Counted from the stretch's first letter, positions 24,030 to 32,013 are shown. The stretch: 33,493 nt of DNA from JAOAFZ01 sp964407325 (GCA_964407325.1 CAYOVA010000015.1:1-33493); one strand, 5' to 3'. Notes: generated from the sequence alone by a model not told the origin. A program made the numbers and translations.

Positions 24030-24464
24030 TCACTTAAATGCTTTCTCAATAATCATCTCACTAAATGGAGTTAAAGGTAGCTTTAACGCGTCCGGCAGGG
24101 TTACCCATCTAAAATCCGATGCTTCGTGATTTATTGCTATAGGTTGATCAGAAAACTTCATCCTGCACGAAAAAGGGATGAGTAATCCCTGCCAGTTTCC
24201 TCGAACGGTGGTGTAAATTGCGGGAATTAACTTTACAATTTCTATCTCTATTCCAAGCTCTTCCCGCGCTTCGCGCATTGCTGTTTCCTCAGGAGTTTCA
24301 GCAAATTCCAAGCCACCGCCTGGTATTTGCCATATACCGTGAAATTGTGCATCTTCAGGATCACGTTCTACACGTTTTGTTACCAGTATAGTGTTGCTTT
24401 TTTTGATTACTGTAAGGACAACAGGTTGGATGCGTTTTTGCTCTGAAAGTTTTGAGTGTGACAT
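24030..24464 (-). CDS. NUDIX hydrolase
   Basis: 144 residues from ATG 24464; an upstream in-frame GTG at 24485 falls inside the preceding hairpin and is not favoured. The NUDIX box is complete, GGLEFAETPEETAMREAREELGIE-type (about 50-73), fitting GX5EX7REUXEEXGU. It is preceded by WQIPGGG and followed by a beta-rich C-terminal part (FRWVTLPDALKLPLTPFSEMII), typical of MutT/ADP-ribose-type enzymes. It should hydrolyse a nucleoside diphosphate linked to another moiety; the substrate cannot be read from sequence. A -10 TATACT (minus strand, 24487-24492) lies in the loop of the hairpin upstream, 22 nt before the ATG. Confidence 0.9.
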   Translation of the reverse strand: MSHSKLSEQKRIQPVVLTVIKKSNTILVTKRVERDPEDAQFHGIWQIPGGGLEFAETPEETAMREAREELGIEIEIVKLIPAIYTTVRGNWQGLLIPFSCRMKFSDQPIAINHEASDFRWVTLPDALKLPLTPFSEMIIEKAFK

Positions 24465-24475
24465 AGGAATGGGGT

Positions 24476-24504
24476 GCCGCCTCACCAGTATAGGGTAAGG
24501 CGGC
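24476..24504 (-). terminator. 11-bp hairpin after the 81-residue gene
   Basis: On the minus strand GCCGCCTTACC and GGTGAGGCGGC pair over 11 bp (one G-U) around a 7-nt loop CTATACT. No U-tract follows. The loop contains a TATACT that could be the -10 of the NUDIX gene. Confidence 0.65.
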
Positions 24505-24510
24505 GTTTAC

Positions 24511-24756
24511 CTAATAGCGAGATATGTCGATTTCAATCTCTGCGGCCGAGGAAATGACGAGATGGCACCATCCCGGGATGGTAATTCTCAGAACACCATT
24601 ATTTGAATTGTGAGATCCGAGAGCACCTCCACCATCTCGGAATACAGCGGCGCTAAATTCCGTGGTGCCCGTCATCCGTGTAACTACTATTGTTCTAGGT
24701 CGATTGCTCCTATTTTCATATCTGTGTTGCCCATAAGCCGATATTATATTAGCCAT
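24511..24756 (-). CDS. Small orphan protein, 81 residues, with strong Shine-Dalgarno
   Basis: ATG 24756 is preceded by AGGAGGG on the minus strand, 7 nt upstream; a longer frame reaching 24813 would run into tRNA-Arg. The product is soluble, begins MANIISAYGQHRYENRSNRPRT and is rich in Gly, Asn, Ser and Arg. It ends in a beta-strand-like alternating pattern (LVISSAAEIEIDISRY). No family is recognised. It starts 30 nt after the 3' end of tRNA-Arg and is followed by an 11-bp hairpin, so it probably shares a primary transcript with the tRNA. It belongs to the minority class of Shine-Dalgarno plus hairpin genes in this window. Confidence 0.6.
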   Translation of the reverse strand: MANIISAYGQHRYENRSNRPRTIVVTRMTGTTEFSAAVFRDGGGALGSHNSNNGVLRITIPGWCHLVISSAAEIEIDISRY

Positions 24757-24786
24757 GAGATACCCTCCTGTATTTCCTTCTCCCTG

Positions 24787-24860
24787 CGATCCCGGCGCGA
24801 ATCGAACGCACAACCTACTCCTTAGAAGGGAGTTGCTCTATCCAATTGAGCTACGGGATC
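24787..24860 (-). tRNA. tRNA-Arg(TCT)
   Basis: A full cloverleaf on the minus strand. Acceptor GATCCCG/CGGGATC, anticodon stem ACTCC/GGAGT with loop CTTCTAA, T-loop TTCGATT. It reads AGA/AGG. The discriminator is G and CCA is not encoded. Confidence 0.95.
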
Positions 24861-24892
24861 TATCCGAATATTATACAACACTGCAAAACGAC

Positions 24893-25888
24893 TTACCGTG
24901 TAAGAGGAAAGCCTTCTCTAGCAAGGAGTACGCGAACTTCCTGTAGTGATTCGGCAGCTTGGATATGAGTAGTTTCAGGAGTGATTACAGGCTGTATATT
25001 CATATTTAACCAATTTGGTGTTTCTATTTCGGGCTGGGAGCCATAGCGGATGGAAGAAAAAGCTACCTTGGTTGTTAACACTACTGGAGTACCTCTAGAA
25101 ACTGGAAGAAACGTTTGAGCTTTTGCTTTTCTTTCTTTTTTTGCTTTTGAAGATGCCTGTTGAGCCAGGATCTTCCATTCTTCCTCGGAAAATTGATCTC
25201 CTAGCAATCTAAACTGAGCTGCTAGCGACCCAATAGCTCCTTTAACAGCTTGTAAGTCAGGGACAAGTGGTAAGTTCATTCCATGGTGTGCTGCAATTTC
25301 ATGTAAAGCAGTAGCATCAGGTCCAAGGAGAGATACTAGGTCATTAAATTGAGCCTCTAAAGCTATTTGAGAAAATGCCTGATCGAGTGTGGGAGACTCT
25401 GAGGGTATTGTACCTTGCTGAAACAAACGATGGTAAAAATGAGTGGGGATACCCCTTCGTTTTGCAGCTGCCTGAGCTGTTGATACTACTGCCACTGATT
25501 TTCCCGGGATAATAAAGGGATGATCAATTCTTGCGACTTCCCGAACACAACCAGGAAATTCACCTTGTGCCAGTCGTGCGAAGTCGATAAATACCGGTTG
25601 GTTCTTGTTAATCCTTTGTTCAGCTGCCCTTTGTGCTTCAACACGAGCGGCTCGTTGCAGAGAGTTGGCCATATCCGGTCTCGCGTACTCAGAAGAACCC
25701 ATATCATACTCTGTAAGATCCGCAAGAAGGCGTCTAAGATCTTCAATATTCGCGGGAGAGAAGTAAACATACTCAGGTAAAGAAACCATACCATCCAGAT
25801 GTTCAGGCCAATTGATTTCAGGTGTAATCTTATACTTGTCAAATGGGTTTGGTTTTTGGTTGTCCCAATTATCGTGTTCGTCTGTCAT
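24893..25888 (-). CDS. Hypothetical protein, 331 residues, starting 4 nt after tRNA-Thr
   Basis: I do not recognise a family. ATG 25888 is chosen because the longer frame (to 25924) lies inside tRNA-Thr. The protein is soluble and largely helical. There is an Arg/Ala/Gln-rich helix (SLQRAARVEAQRAAEQRINKN, about 79-99), a basic patch (SSKAKKERKAKAQ, about 260-272), and a segment AAAKRRGIPTHFYHRLFQQG (about 137-156) that resembles a helix-turn-helix or DNA-contact helix but is not diagnostic. With only CAAA between the tRNA 3' end and the ATG, tRNA 3' processing would itself generate a leaderless mRNA. tRNA-Arg follows 32 nt after its stop. Confidence 0.7.
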   Translation of the reverse strand: MTDEHDNWDNQKPNPFDKYKITPEINWPEHLDGMVSLPEYVYFSPANIEDLRRLLADLTEYDMGSSEYARPDMANSLQRAARVEAQRAAEQRINKNQPVFIDFARLAQGEFPGCVREVARIDHPFIIPGKSVAVVSTAQAAAKRRGIPTHFYHRLFQQGTIPSESPTLDQAFSQIALEAQFNDLVSLLGPDATALHEIAAHHGMNLPLVPDLQAVKGAIGSLAAQFRLLGDQFSEEEWKILAQQASSKAKKERKAKAQTFLPVSRGTPVVLTTKVAFSSIRYGSQPEIETPNWLNMNIQPVITPETTHIQAAESLQEVRVLLAREGFPLTR

Positions 25889-25892
25889 TTTG

Positions 25893-25965
25893 AGCCGCCT
25901 GTCGGACTTGAACCGACGACCCATGCTTTACAAAAGCATTGCTCTACCAGCTGAGCTAAGGCGGC
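25893..25965 (-). tRNA. tRNA-Thr(TGT)
   Basis: Minus strand. Acceptor GCCGCCT/AGGCGGC, anticodon stem ATGCT/AGCAT with loop TTTGTAA, T-loop TTCAAGT. It reads ACA. The discriminator is T; CCA is not encoded, and CAAA then the ATG of the next gene follow. Confidence 0.95.
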
Positions 25966-26004
25966 TGTATTAGAATTGATGTAAAATCATAGTTCATCTA
26001 TCCG

Positions 26005-26088
26005 TGCCGAGGGCGGGAATCGAACCCGCACTCCGGTGAAGGAACAGGATTTTAAGTCCTGCGCGTCTGCCAGTTCCGCCACCCCGGC
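26005..26088 (-). tRNA. tRNA-Leu(TAA)
   Basis: Class II cloverleaf on the minus strand. Acceptor GCCGGGG pairs with CCTCGGC (one G-U), anticodon stem CAGGA/TCCTG with loop CTTAAAA, long variable arm, T-loop TTCGATT. It reads UUA/UUG. CCA is not encoded. It is the first gene of the tRNA-rich minus-strand string. Confidence 0.95.
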
Positions 26089-26127
26089 GTTACAATACAA
26101 TCACTCGCTGTTTAGAGCGACCTAAAG

Positions 26128-26133
26128 ATTATA
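26128..26133 (-). promoter_or_regulatory. -10 element of the tRNA-Leu(TAA)/tRNA-Thr string
   Basis: TATAAT on the minus strand, about 40 nt before the 5' end of tRNA-Leu(TAA). The leader contains a small dyad, TCGCT/AGCGA (about 26105-26120). Confidence 0.5.
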
Positions 26134-26173
26134 TCAAAATAAAGAAAAGATAGAAAGCTCGAATACATTTGTT

Positions 26174-26204
26174 GGGAAGTGCAATCAAAACGACTGCACT
26201 TCCC
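26174..26204 (-). terminator. Strong hairpin after the 110-residue gene
   Basis: GGGAAGTGCA pairs with TGCACTTCCC over 10 bp, extendable through a wobble and two more pairs to about 13 bp around a GTTTT loop. No U-tract follows on the minus strand. It lies 26 nt after the stop of the 110-residue gene. Confidence 0.65.
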
Positions 26205-26229
26205 GATATCTGCCACTTAACAGGAACAT

Positions 26230-26562
26230 CTACTGTACGATTGTTTTGTGATACCTGATTGCTTCAGCAATATACAGGTCGATGTTCTCCACAGGGTAGC
26301 CCCTCAGTAAGGCCTCGATGATCGTTGGGGCATCAGACTTTTTTATCCAGGGGTACACTTTGATAATTGCGAATATAACCCCGTTGCGAAAAGCGTATGG
26401 ATTGAGAGTCCGAAAAAGCCCTTGTTGTAATGCGCATATCAACGCTGTTCTGGTTTTCTCTGACAGTCCTTCGATCTGCAGCTTCGATCTGATGCGTATC
26501 TCGATTTCATCCCCGGAGGGTGCTTGTATACGCATATCCATCAAAATCCACGATGAATGCAT
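26230..26562 (-). CDS. Small orphan protein, 110 residues, with Shine-Dalgarno
   Basis: ATG 26562 is preceded by AAGGAG on the minus strand (26570-26575) with a 7-nt spacer. The protein is soluble, with a strand-like start (RIQAPSGDEIEIRIRSKLQI) and helices after it (EKTRTALICALQQGLF, APTIIEALLRGYPVENIDLYIAEAIRYH). No family is recognised. It has its own -10 (TATAAT, 26599-26604) downstream of ruvB and a strong hairpin behind it, matching the other self-contained short genes at 7332, 15989, 16383 and 24756. Confidence 0.65.
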   Translation of the reverse strand: MHSSWILMDMRIQAPSGDEIEIRIRSKLQIEGLSEKTRTALICALQQGLFRTLNPYAFRNGVIFAIIKVYPWIKKSDAPTIIEALLRGYPVENIDLYIAEAIRYHKTIVQ

Positions 26563-26598
26563 GATAAGACTCCTTGCTATAGGGGTTAACTGAGGGAA

Positions 26599-26604
26599 AT
26601 TATA
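26599..26604 (-). promoter_or_regulatory. -10 element of 110-residue gene
   Basis: TATAAT on the minus strand between the ruvB stop and ATG 26562, giving a leader of about 30 nt with Shine-Dalgarno. Confidence 0.55.
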
Positions 26605-26612
26605 CCAAAAAG

Positions 26613-27596
26613 TTATAGTATCCTTTCCTGTGCAGGATCAATAGAAGAAAACGCAACTTTAATATGCGTAAGAGCTTGATTCGTTAGCGTTCTACCACGT
26701 GGAGTTTTTTTTACAAATCCAATTTGGATCAAGTACGGTTCAATAAATTCTTCAATGGTACGTTTATCTTCAGATAATGAAGATGCCAGTGTTTCTATCC
26801 CAATAGGCTGGTTCTGAAATTTCCGGCCAATAATATCTAAATATTGAATATCAATATCTGTAAGGCCAAACTCGTCGATATCCAGTAACCGGAACAGCTT
26901 TTCAACAACGTGTTCATCAATTGTTGCATGGCCATCAACTTCGACCATGTCACGGGCACGTTTTAATATGCGATTGGCAAGGCGGGGAGTTCGGCGAGCT
27001 CTTTTTGCAATAGCGCGGGCAGCATCCTCAGAGACTTCCAGTCCTAACAACCTGGTCGAATGCCTTACGATTTCCATCATTTCCTCTTCGGTGTAATAAT
27101 CAAGTCGCATTAACAACCCAAAACGGTCGCGTAGTGGTGCAGTCAGATTTGCTAACTTGGTGGTAGAACCCACAATAGTAATCTTCGGTACCGGTAATCG
27201 CACTGTTCGAGCCGATGGGCCTTTTCCAATAATTACATCAAGACAATATTCCTCCATAACCGGGTATAACATTTCCTCAACAGAGCGTGGTAAGCGATGA
27301 ATTTCGTCAATAAAGAAAACGTCGTTATCTTTCAAATTTGTTAAAATAGCTGCCAAATCACCGCCTTTTTGCAAGGCCGCACCGGTAGTTATACGTAACT
27401 CACCTTGCAGTTCATTCGCAATAATGTTAGATAACGTAGTTTTTCCAATACCAGGTGGCCCGTAAAAGAGGATATGTTCAGTTGCATAGCCGCGATTTTT
27501 TACCGCGTCTAAAAACATGCGAAGAGTTTTGACTGTATTTTCCTGCCCGATGTAATCCTCAAGTGTTTGAGGTCTCAGGCTGAAGTTGTCCTGCAT
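26613..27596 (-). CDS. ruvB: Holliday junction branch-migration motor RuvB
   Basis: 327 residues, normal length. LRPQTLEDYIGQ at the N-terminus, Walker A GPPGIGKTT (about 46-54), Walker B FFIDEIHRLPRSVEEMLYPVMEE (about 93-115), VGSTTKLANLTAPLRDRFG (sensor and arginine finger), and the C-terminal winged helix (GLTDIDIQYLDIIGRKF, RTIEEFIEPYLIQIGFV, TPRGRTLT) are all present. RuvB hexamers drive branch migration with RuvA at recombination junctions. It lies 15 nt after ruvA in one operon. A weak internal -10 (TATCAT, 9 nt before the ATG) might allow separate expression. No ruvC is in the window. Confidence 0.97.
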   Translation of the reverse strand: MQDNFSLRPQTLEDYIGQENTVKTLRMFLDAVKNRGYATEHILFYGPPGIGKTTLSNIIANELQGELRITTGAALQKGGDLAAILTNLKDNDVFFIDEIHRLPRSVEEMLYPVMEEYCLDVIIGKGPSARTVRLPVPKITIVGSTTKLANLTAPLRDRFGLLMRLDYYTEEEMMEIVRHSTRLLGLEVSEDAARAIAKRARRTPRLANRILKRARDMVEVDGHATIDEHVVEKLFRLLDIDEFGLTDIDIQYLDIIGRKFQNQPIGIETLASSLSEDKRTIEEFIEPYLIQIGFVKKTPRGRTLTNQALTHIKVAFSSIDPAQERIL

Positions 27597-27611
27597 AGCG
27601 TATACATGATA

Positions 27612-28187
27612 CTACTTTTTCCTGGATAATATACGAATACCTTCTTTAATGCGAACTTCAATAGGTAGTTCCTTATCTATTTCAGGAATTATATTGCGTG
27701 CATCCTGAACGGCAAAGCCCAGTCCTGAGAGCGCCTGAACAATCCCTTCATCATCTTCATCCAAATGCAGTTTGCCAAATTCAACAGCCTCTTTCATCTT
27801 GGAAGCAAGTTCCAGAATAATCTTCATTGCGGTTTTTTTACCGAGTCCGGGGATTGAAGTAAAAAAAGCAATATCGTTTGTCCTTACAGCACGTTGTACA
27901 TTTTCCGGCTGGGTATAGGAAACGATATTAAAAGCTGTTTTTGCACCCACCCCGTTTACACTGTGTACCATATGGAACAATCGCATGTGACCGATGGTAT
28001 TAAAACCAAACAGTTGCAAGGCGTCCTCACGGACGTGGGTATGAATGTAAAGTTCAATAGAAAAAGGCAGTGGTTTACTAAAATAGTTCGGTGGTAAAAA
28101 GACCAAATATCCCACACCTGATGCAGTTTCTATAATACCTTCATTTCCAATCAGTTCAGTTAGTTGTCCTTGTATCTTTCCAATCAT
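27612..28187 (-). CDS. ruvA: Holliday junction DNA-binding protein RuvA
   Basis: 191 residues, normal length. MIGKIQGQL starts the N-terminal OB domain, with REDALQLFGF as its family signature. Two HhH motifs follow (VNGVGAKTAFNIV, about 77-89, and IPGLGKKTAMKIILEL, about 111-126). The C-terminal domain that contacts RuvB (EGIVQALSGLGFAVQDARNII, about 147-167) is kept. RuvA tetramers hold the four-way junction open for RuvB. It is 25 nt downstream of the enolase-like gene and 15 nt upstream of ruvB, with no strong promoter of its own, so it is probably carried on the enolase transcript. Confidence 0.95.
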   Translation of the reverse strand: MIGKIQGQLTELIGNEGIIETASGVGYLVFLPPNYFSKPLPFSIELYIHTHVREDALQLFGFNTIGHMRLFHMVHSVNGVGAKTAFNIVSYTQPENVQRAVRTNDIAFFTSIPGLGKKTAMKIILELASKMKEAVEFGKLHLDEDDEGIVQALSGLGFAVQDARNIIPEIDKELPIEVRIKEGIRILSRKK

Positions 28188-28212
28188 ATAATTCGTGTAT
28201 CCGGCAAAGCGG

Positions 28213-29544
28213 TTACTTTTTGATCTGCTCCAGCAGTTTTTTTGGCAATGGTGTGGCTCGCACGGCTTTTGGTGCTGCAGCCTTCATCATAAGCGCCTGT
28301 TGTTCAATCTTTAAAAGACGGTTGTACTTTGCAACTCGTTCTCCCTGGGCTGGAGCGCCAAATTTAATAAAATCAGCTTGAACACCCATTGCAAAATCAG
28401 CGATGAAATCATCCGAAGTTTCATTCTTATCTCCTGAAACCATAAAGCTCATCTCTTTCTTTTTTAATTGAGCTACTGTCTTTAACGTATCTGTAATGGT
28501 ACCAAAATAAATTGGTTTTACCACGATACTTGTAAACATTTTATTGGTACTGATGTCACTTAAAAAATCGATATTATCACCAATCATTTTGTGCGCCACA
28601 ATATATATCTGCTCACCATAATTTACAAATATCTTTCTCCAGCCGTCTACATCCTGCGTTGCAAAGGGATCTTCAACAACAAGGACCGAATATTTATTTA
28701 TAATTTCCGATAAGAATTCATAATATTCCTGTGGAGAAACAGGTGTTGGTCGATCTTTAATTTGATATTTTCCCCGAATATAAAAGTTACTGGCAATGGG
28801 TGACAATCCAAAAAAGACGTGCTTTCCTAATCGTAAATTCTTGCGCTGAAGCACATCAAAAATAACTTCAATCATTTCAGTATTGTTGTTCCGTGCTGGA
28901 ATGTATTCACCATACAAACTGTGATAATAACTTACACCCAGCTGGTCAAGAACCGTTTGAATTGTATGGTATATGTCTACACACATTTCGTAGGCTTGTG
29001 CAAACGTTAAAGAAGACGACGGAATAAGGTGGAATTCACGAAAATCAACATTTCGGCCTCCACCCAACATACCAAATACAGGGGTGGGAACTTTTTCCAG
29101 TGATATTGGTTTTTTTGTCATCTTTAAGTAGATGTCATTTATGTATTTAAACAGAGGCATACCTGTTGTATACGCCCCCGCTTTTGCAAACAGTTGTGAA
29201 ATCGCGATAGCAGTATTTACTCCAATTTGCACCTTATCTCGTGATGGATCAATACGATTTATCCAGTTATCAATAGCAAACTGATCGGCGGGGTTCATAT
29301 TCACCATTTTTGGTGCTAACGATTTATTTACCATGCTTACTGCCTTTTTTACACCAAGTCCCTGGTAGTGTTGTACATCATTGTCGCGAAGCTCACGAAG
29401 ACCATAGGTGTTAATTACATTGTCTGAAGAAGCGCTTGAGGTTACTTTAAAGCCATTTGAAAGAAGCATTTCCAGTTCAATAGTAGGGTTTCCGTTTGAA
29501 TCGGAAATCTCATACGCAGTAACTCGTTTAACTGTAATGGCCAT
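28213..29544 (-). CDS. Enolase homologue with most catalytic and metal-binding residues replaced
   Basis: 443 residues, collinear with enolase from DSNGNPTIELEM (15-26) through LRELRDND, VEDPF, VVKPIYFGTITDTL and ERVAKYNRLLKIEQ. Retained in yeast numbering: E168 (E170 here), E295 (E291), K345 (K343) and K396 (K394). Lost: the PSGAST loop (SSASSDN), H159 (deleted; GGGRNVDFREF), E211 (Y211), metal ligands D246 (S248) and D320 (H318), and H373-R374-S375 (G371-D-K). The enzyme normally interconverts 2-phosphoglycerate and phosphoenolpyruvate using two magnesium ions. With two of three metal ligands gone this copy is probably inactive or changed in function. Minus-strand CATAAT is 8 nt before the ATG. 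It lies between ppsA and ruvA on the same strand. Confidence 0.85.
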   Translation of the reverse strand: MAITVKRVTAYEISDSNGNPTIELEMLLSNGFKVTSSASSDNVINTYGLRELRDNDVQHYQGLGVKKAVSMVNKSLAPKMVNMNPADQFAIDNWINRIDPSRDKVQIGVNTAIAISQLFAKAGAYTTGMPLFKYINDIYLKMTKKPISLEKVPTPVFGMLGGGRNVDFREFHLIPSSSLTFAQAYEMCVDIYHTIQTVLDQLGVSYYHSLYGEYIPARNNNTEMIEVIFDVLQRKNLRLGKHVFFGLSPIASNFYIRGKYQIKDRPTPVSPQEYYEFLSEIINKYSVLVVEDPFATQDVDGWRKIFVNYGEQIYIVAHKMIGDNIDFLSDISTNKMFTSIVVKPIYFGTITDTLKTVAQLKKKEMSFMVSGDKNETSDDFIADFAMGVQADFIKFGAPAQGERVAKYNRLLKIEQQALMMKAAAPKAVRATPLPKKLLEQIKK

Positions 29545-29552
29545 ACTGGTTC

Positions 29553-29558
29553 ATTATG
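29553..29558 (-). promoter_or_regulatory. -10 element of enolase-like gene
   Basis: CATAAT on the minus strand, 8 nt before ATG 29544, inside the 40-nt gap after ppsA. Confidence 0.45.
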
Positions 29559-29584
29559 CCAGAAACGAAGCTTGGAATGCAATG

Positions 29585-31915
29585 TTACTTGTACACGTCC
29601 TTTTCAATATCGTGAATCATGCTCCGCGTCTTCTCGACAACATCCGCATTTACTGAAACACTGGTGATACCATACTTCACCAGTTCCTTAACGAGCTCCG
29701 GGTAATTAGAGGCTGCCTCACCACAGATAGAACAAGTAACATTGTTCTCTTTACACGTTTTTACGATATGGGCGAGTGTTTGTACAACTGCGGGATTGCG
29801 CTCGTCATATATATTGGCCACTTTCTCGCTATCCCGATCACACCCGAGTAACATCATGGTTAAATCGTTGGTACCGATGGAAACACCCTGAATGCCCAGT
29901 TTGCAGAATTCCTCCAGCATGATAGCTGCCGCTGGTACTTCAACCATTATCCAAAGCTTAAAATCTGGGTAATCGAGGAGTCCAAATTCATTGACGATTT
30001 CCTTGATCTGAATAAATTCGTACGGCACACGAACAAAGGGAATCATCAAGTGAAGATTGTTGTATCCTTTTTCCCATATATTCTTGAAAGCTTCCAATTC
30101 GAGGGCAAATACATCTCTGTCTACTATGTAGCGCGATGCACCACGATATCCGAGCATTGGATTTTCTTCTTTTGGTTCGTACTTTTCGCCACCTTTCAAA
30201 TTCTTGTATTCATTTGACTTAAAGTCAGTTGCTCGATAGACAACCGGACGGGGAGAGAAAGCATCAACAAACTTGGTTAAATCGTTCGTGAGCCGTTTTA
30301 CGAATGCCTTCTGGTTTTTCTGGCGAATGTATTCCTTGGGATGAACACCCATGTTGGCAATAATGAACTCTGCACGAAGCAGTCCAATACCATCCACATC
30401 AAGTTCAGAAAGTTCTTTTGCAGCCTCTGGCTCTGCAGCATTTAGATACACATGAGTAAGTGTCTTTACATGCTTATTGGACTGATGCTTTTTTTCATTG
30501 GCTCCTTCGAGTTTACCTTCATAAACTTCCCCGGTATGCCCGACAACACTAACCAGTTCATCCTGACGAAGTACTTTTGTGGCTTTTTCAGTTCCTACTA
30601 CTGCAGGGATACCCAGTTCACGGGAAACAATCGCCGCGTGAGAAGTGCGCCCACCTTTATCAGTCACAATGGCAGCTGCTCGCTTCATAGCCGGGACATA
30701 ATCCGGGTTCGTTTGGGGAGCAACGAGAATATCCCCTTTATGAATTTTGTCGATCTCTGAAGGGGAAAATATGACTTTCACCTTTCCAGATCCGATACCT
30801 GGTGAAGCAGGAGCACCTGTTACAAGAAGTTTATGCCCTTTGGTATCAAGTTCATGCGACTTTTTTTTTACATCATCATTTGTCTGAATTGTTGTAATAG
30901 GACGAGACTGCACTATAAATACACGACCATTTTCAATTGCCCATTCAATATCCTGAGGAAAGAAATAATGTTTCTCAATATCACGTACAAGCATTGCTGT
31001 CTTAACAATTTCTTCATCAGTTAATTTCTGAACCGAACCTTCTTCTTTGTTTAACTTAACATCTTTATTACTCCCGCCTGATGCTTTTACCATTTTTACA
31101 TTCTGGTAATTTACTTGCTTATTCAGAATTACAAATGAGTTTTTATCAACTTCGTAGTGGTCAGGGGTTACTTTGCCTTGCACTATATATTCACCTAAAC
31201 CAAATATTGCTTCAACAACAACTTTTCTTTTGTCATTTGTCACCGGATCAATGCTGAATGCAATTCCTGATTTGGAAGATTGCACCATTCTTTGTACGAC
31301 GGCAGCCAATCCTACTTTGAAATGGTCAAACCCCTTCTGCTGGCGATAATAAATTGCACGATCTGTGAATAAAGAAGCCCAGCATTCTTTTACCATTTTA
31401 AGGAGCGCTGTTTCACCCTGGACATTCAGGAAGGTTTCCTGCTGTCCTGCAAACGACGCATCCGGAAGATCTTCAGCTGTTGCAGAACTACGAACTGCGA
31501 CCAGGGGTTGCTTATATAACCCTTTTATAGCATGCAATGTTTTATGCATAAACGAAACGTTTTGCTTAAAATACTTTTCTTCTTTCAGGGGAAGTTCTTC
31601 GTAATATTCAACAACAAGTTTGGCAAATTCTTTGGGCATTTCCGCCTCTACAATCATGTCCCGGATATGTTTACCTGCCTTTGAAAGCTCAGCTTGAGAT
31701 TCAACATCGGTAATGGAAAGAATATCTTTAATCTTGCTTTGCAGTTGTGCGTGTTCAACGAAGTCATAGTACGCTTGTGAAGTGGTTACGAAACCGTAAG
31801 GAATAGGGAGATGTGCATTGGTCATCTCACCAAGGTTTGCGCCTTTCCCTCCAACTAATCCGACATCTCCTTTGTTAACTTCTTCAAACCAGACAACAAG
31901 AGGTTTTTTTGCCAT
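29585..31915 (-). CDS. ppsA: Phosphoenolpyruvate synthase (pyruvate, water dikinase)
   Basis: 776 residues, full length. The N-terminal ATP-grasp domain starts GGKGANLGEM and has VAVRSSATAEDLPDASFAGQ (about 139-158) and DIEWAIE. The phosphohistidine domain has GGRTSHAAIVSRELGIPAVVG, with His at about 427. The C-terminal TIM barrel has GLLRAEFI, YRGASRY, VEVPAA, SIGTNDLT and the catalytic-cysteine motif SICGEAAS (about 730). It converts pyruvate plus ATP plus water to phosphoenolpyruvate, AMP and phosphate, or runs in reverse as a pyruvate-forming step where pyruvate kinase is absent. No kinase regulator is adjacent. It is followed at 40 nt by the enolase-like gene, an otherwise natural glycolytic pairing. 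Confidence 0.95.
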   Translation of the reverse strand: MAKKPLVVWFEEVNKGDVGLVGGKGANLGEMTNAHLPIPYGFVTTSQAYYDFVEHAQLQSKIKDILSITDVESQAELSKAGKHIRDMIVEAEMPKEFAKLVVEYYEELPLKEEKYFKQNVSFMHKTLHAIKGLYKQPLVAVRSSATAEDLPDASFAGQQETFLNVQGETALLKMVKECWASLFTDRAIYYRQQKGFDHFKVGLAAVVQRMVQSSKSGIAFSIDPVTNDKRKVVVEAIFGLGEYIVQGKVTPDHYEVDKNSFVILNKQVNYQNVKMVKASGGSNKDVKLNKEEGSVQKLTDEEIVKTAMLVRDIEKHYFFPQDIEWAIENGRVFIVQSRPITTIQTNDDVKKKSHELDTKGHKLLVTGAPASPGIGSGKVKVIFSPSEIDKIHKGDILVAPQTNPDYVPAMKRAAAIVTDKGGRTSHAAIVSRELGIPAVVGTEKATKVLRQDELVSVVGHTGEVYEGKLEGANEKKHQSNKHVKTLTHVYLNAAEPEAAKELSELDVDGIGLLRAEFIIANMGVHPKEYIRQKNQKAFVKRLTNDLTKFVDAFSPRPVVYRATDFKSNEYKNLKGGEKYEPKEENPMLGYRGASRYIVDRDVFALELEAFKNIWEKGYNNLHLMIPFVRVPYEFIQIKEIVNEFGLLDYPDFKLWIMVEVPAAAIMLEEFCKLGIQGVSIGTNDLTMMLLGCDRDSEKVANIYDERNPAVVQTLAHIVKTCKENNVTCSICGEAASNYPELVKELVKYGITSVSVNADVVEKTRSMIHDIEKDVYK

Positions 31916-31923
31916 ATGTATTC

Positions 31924-31929
31924 ATATTA
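31924..31929 (-). promoter_or_regulatory. -10 element of ppsA
   Basis: TAATAT on the minus strand, 8 nt before ATG 31915. No Shine-Dalgarno is visible in the short leader. Confidence 0.4.
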
Positions 31930-32013
31930 GAGAACGCTATTTGGAAATGCAATGGTGAAAAATTCTTAAAATTTGATCTACATAACAGATCTTCATATAA
32001 AAATGAATATGAG

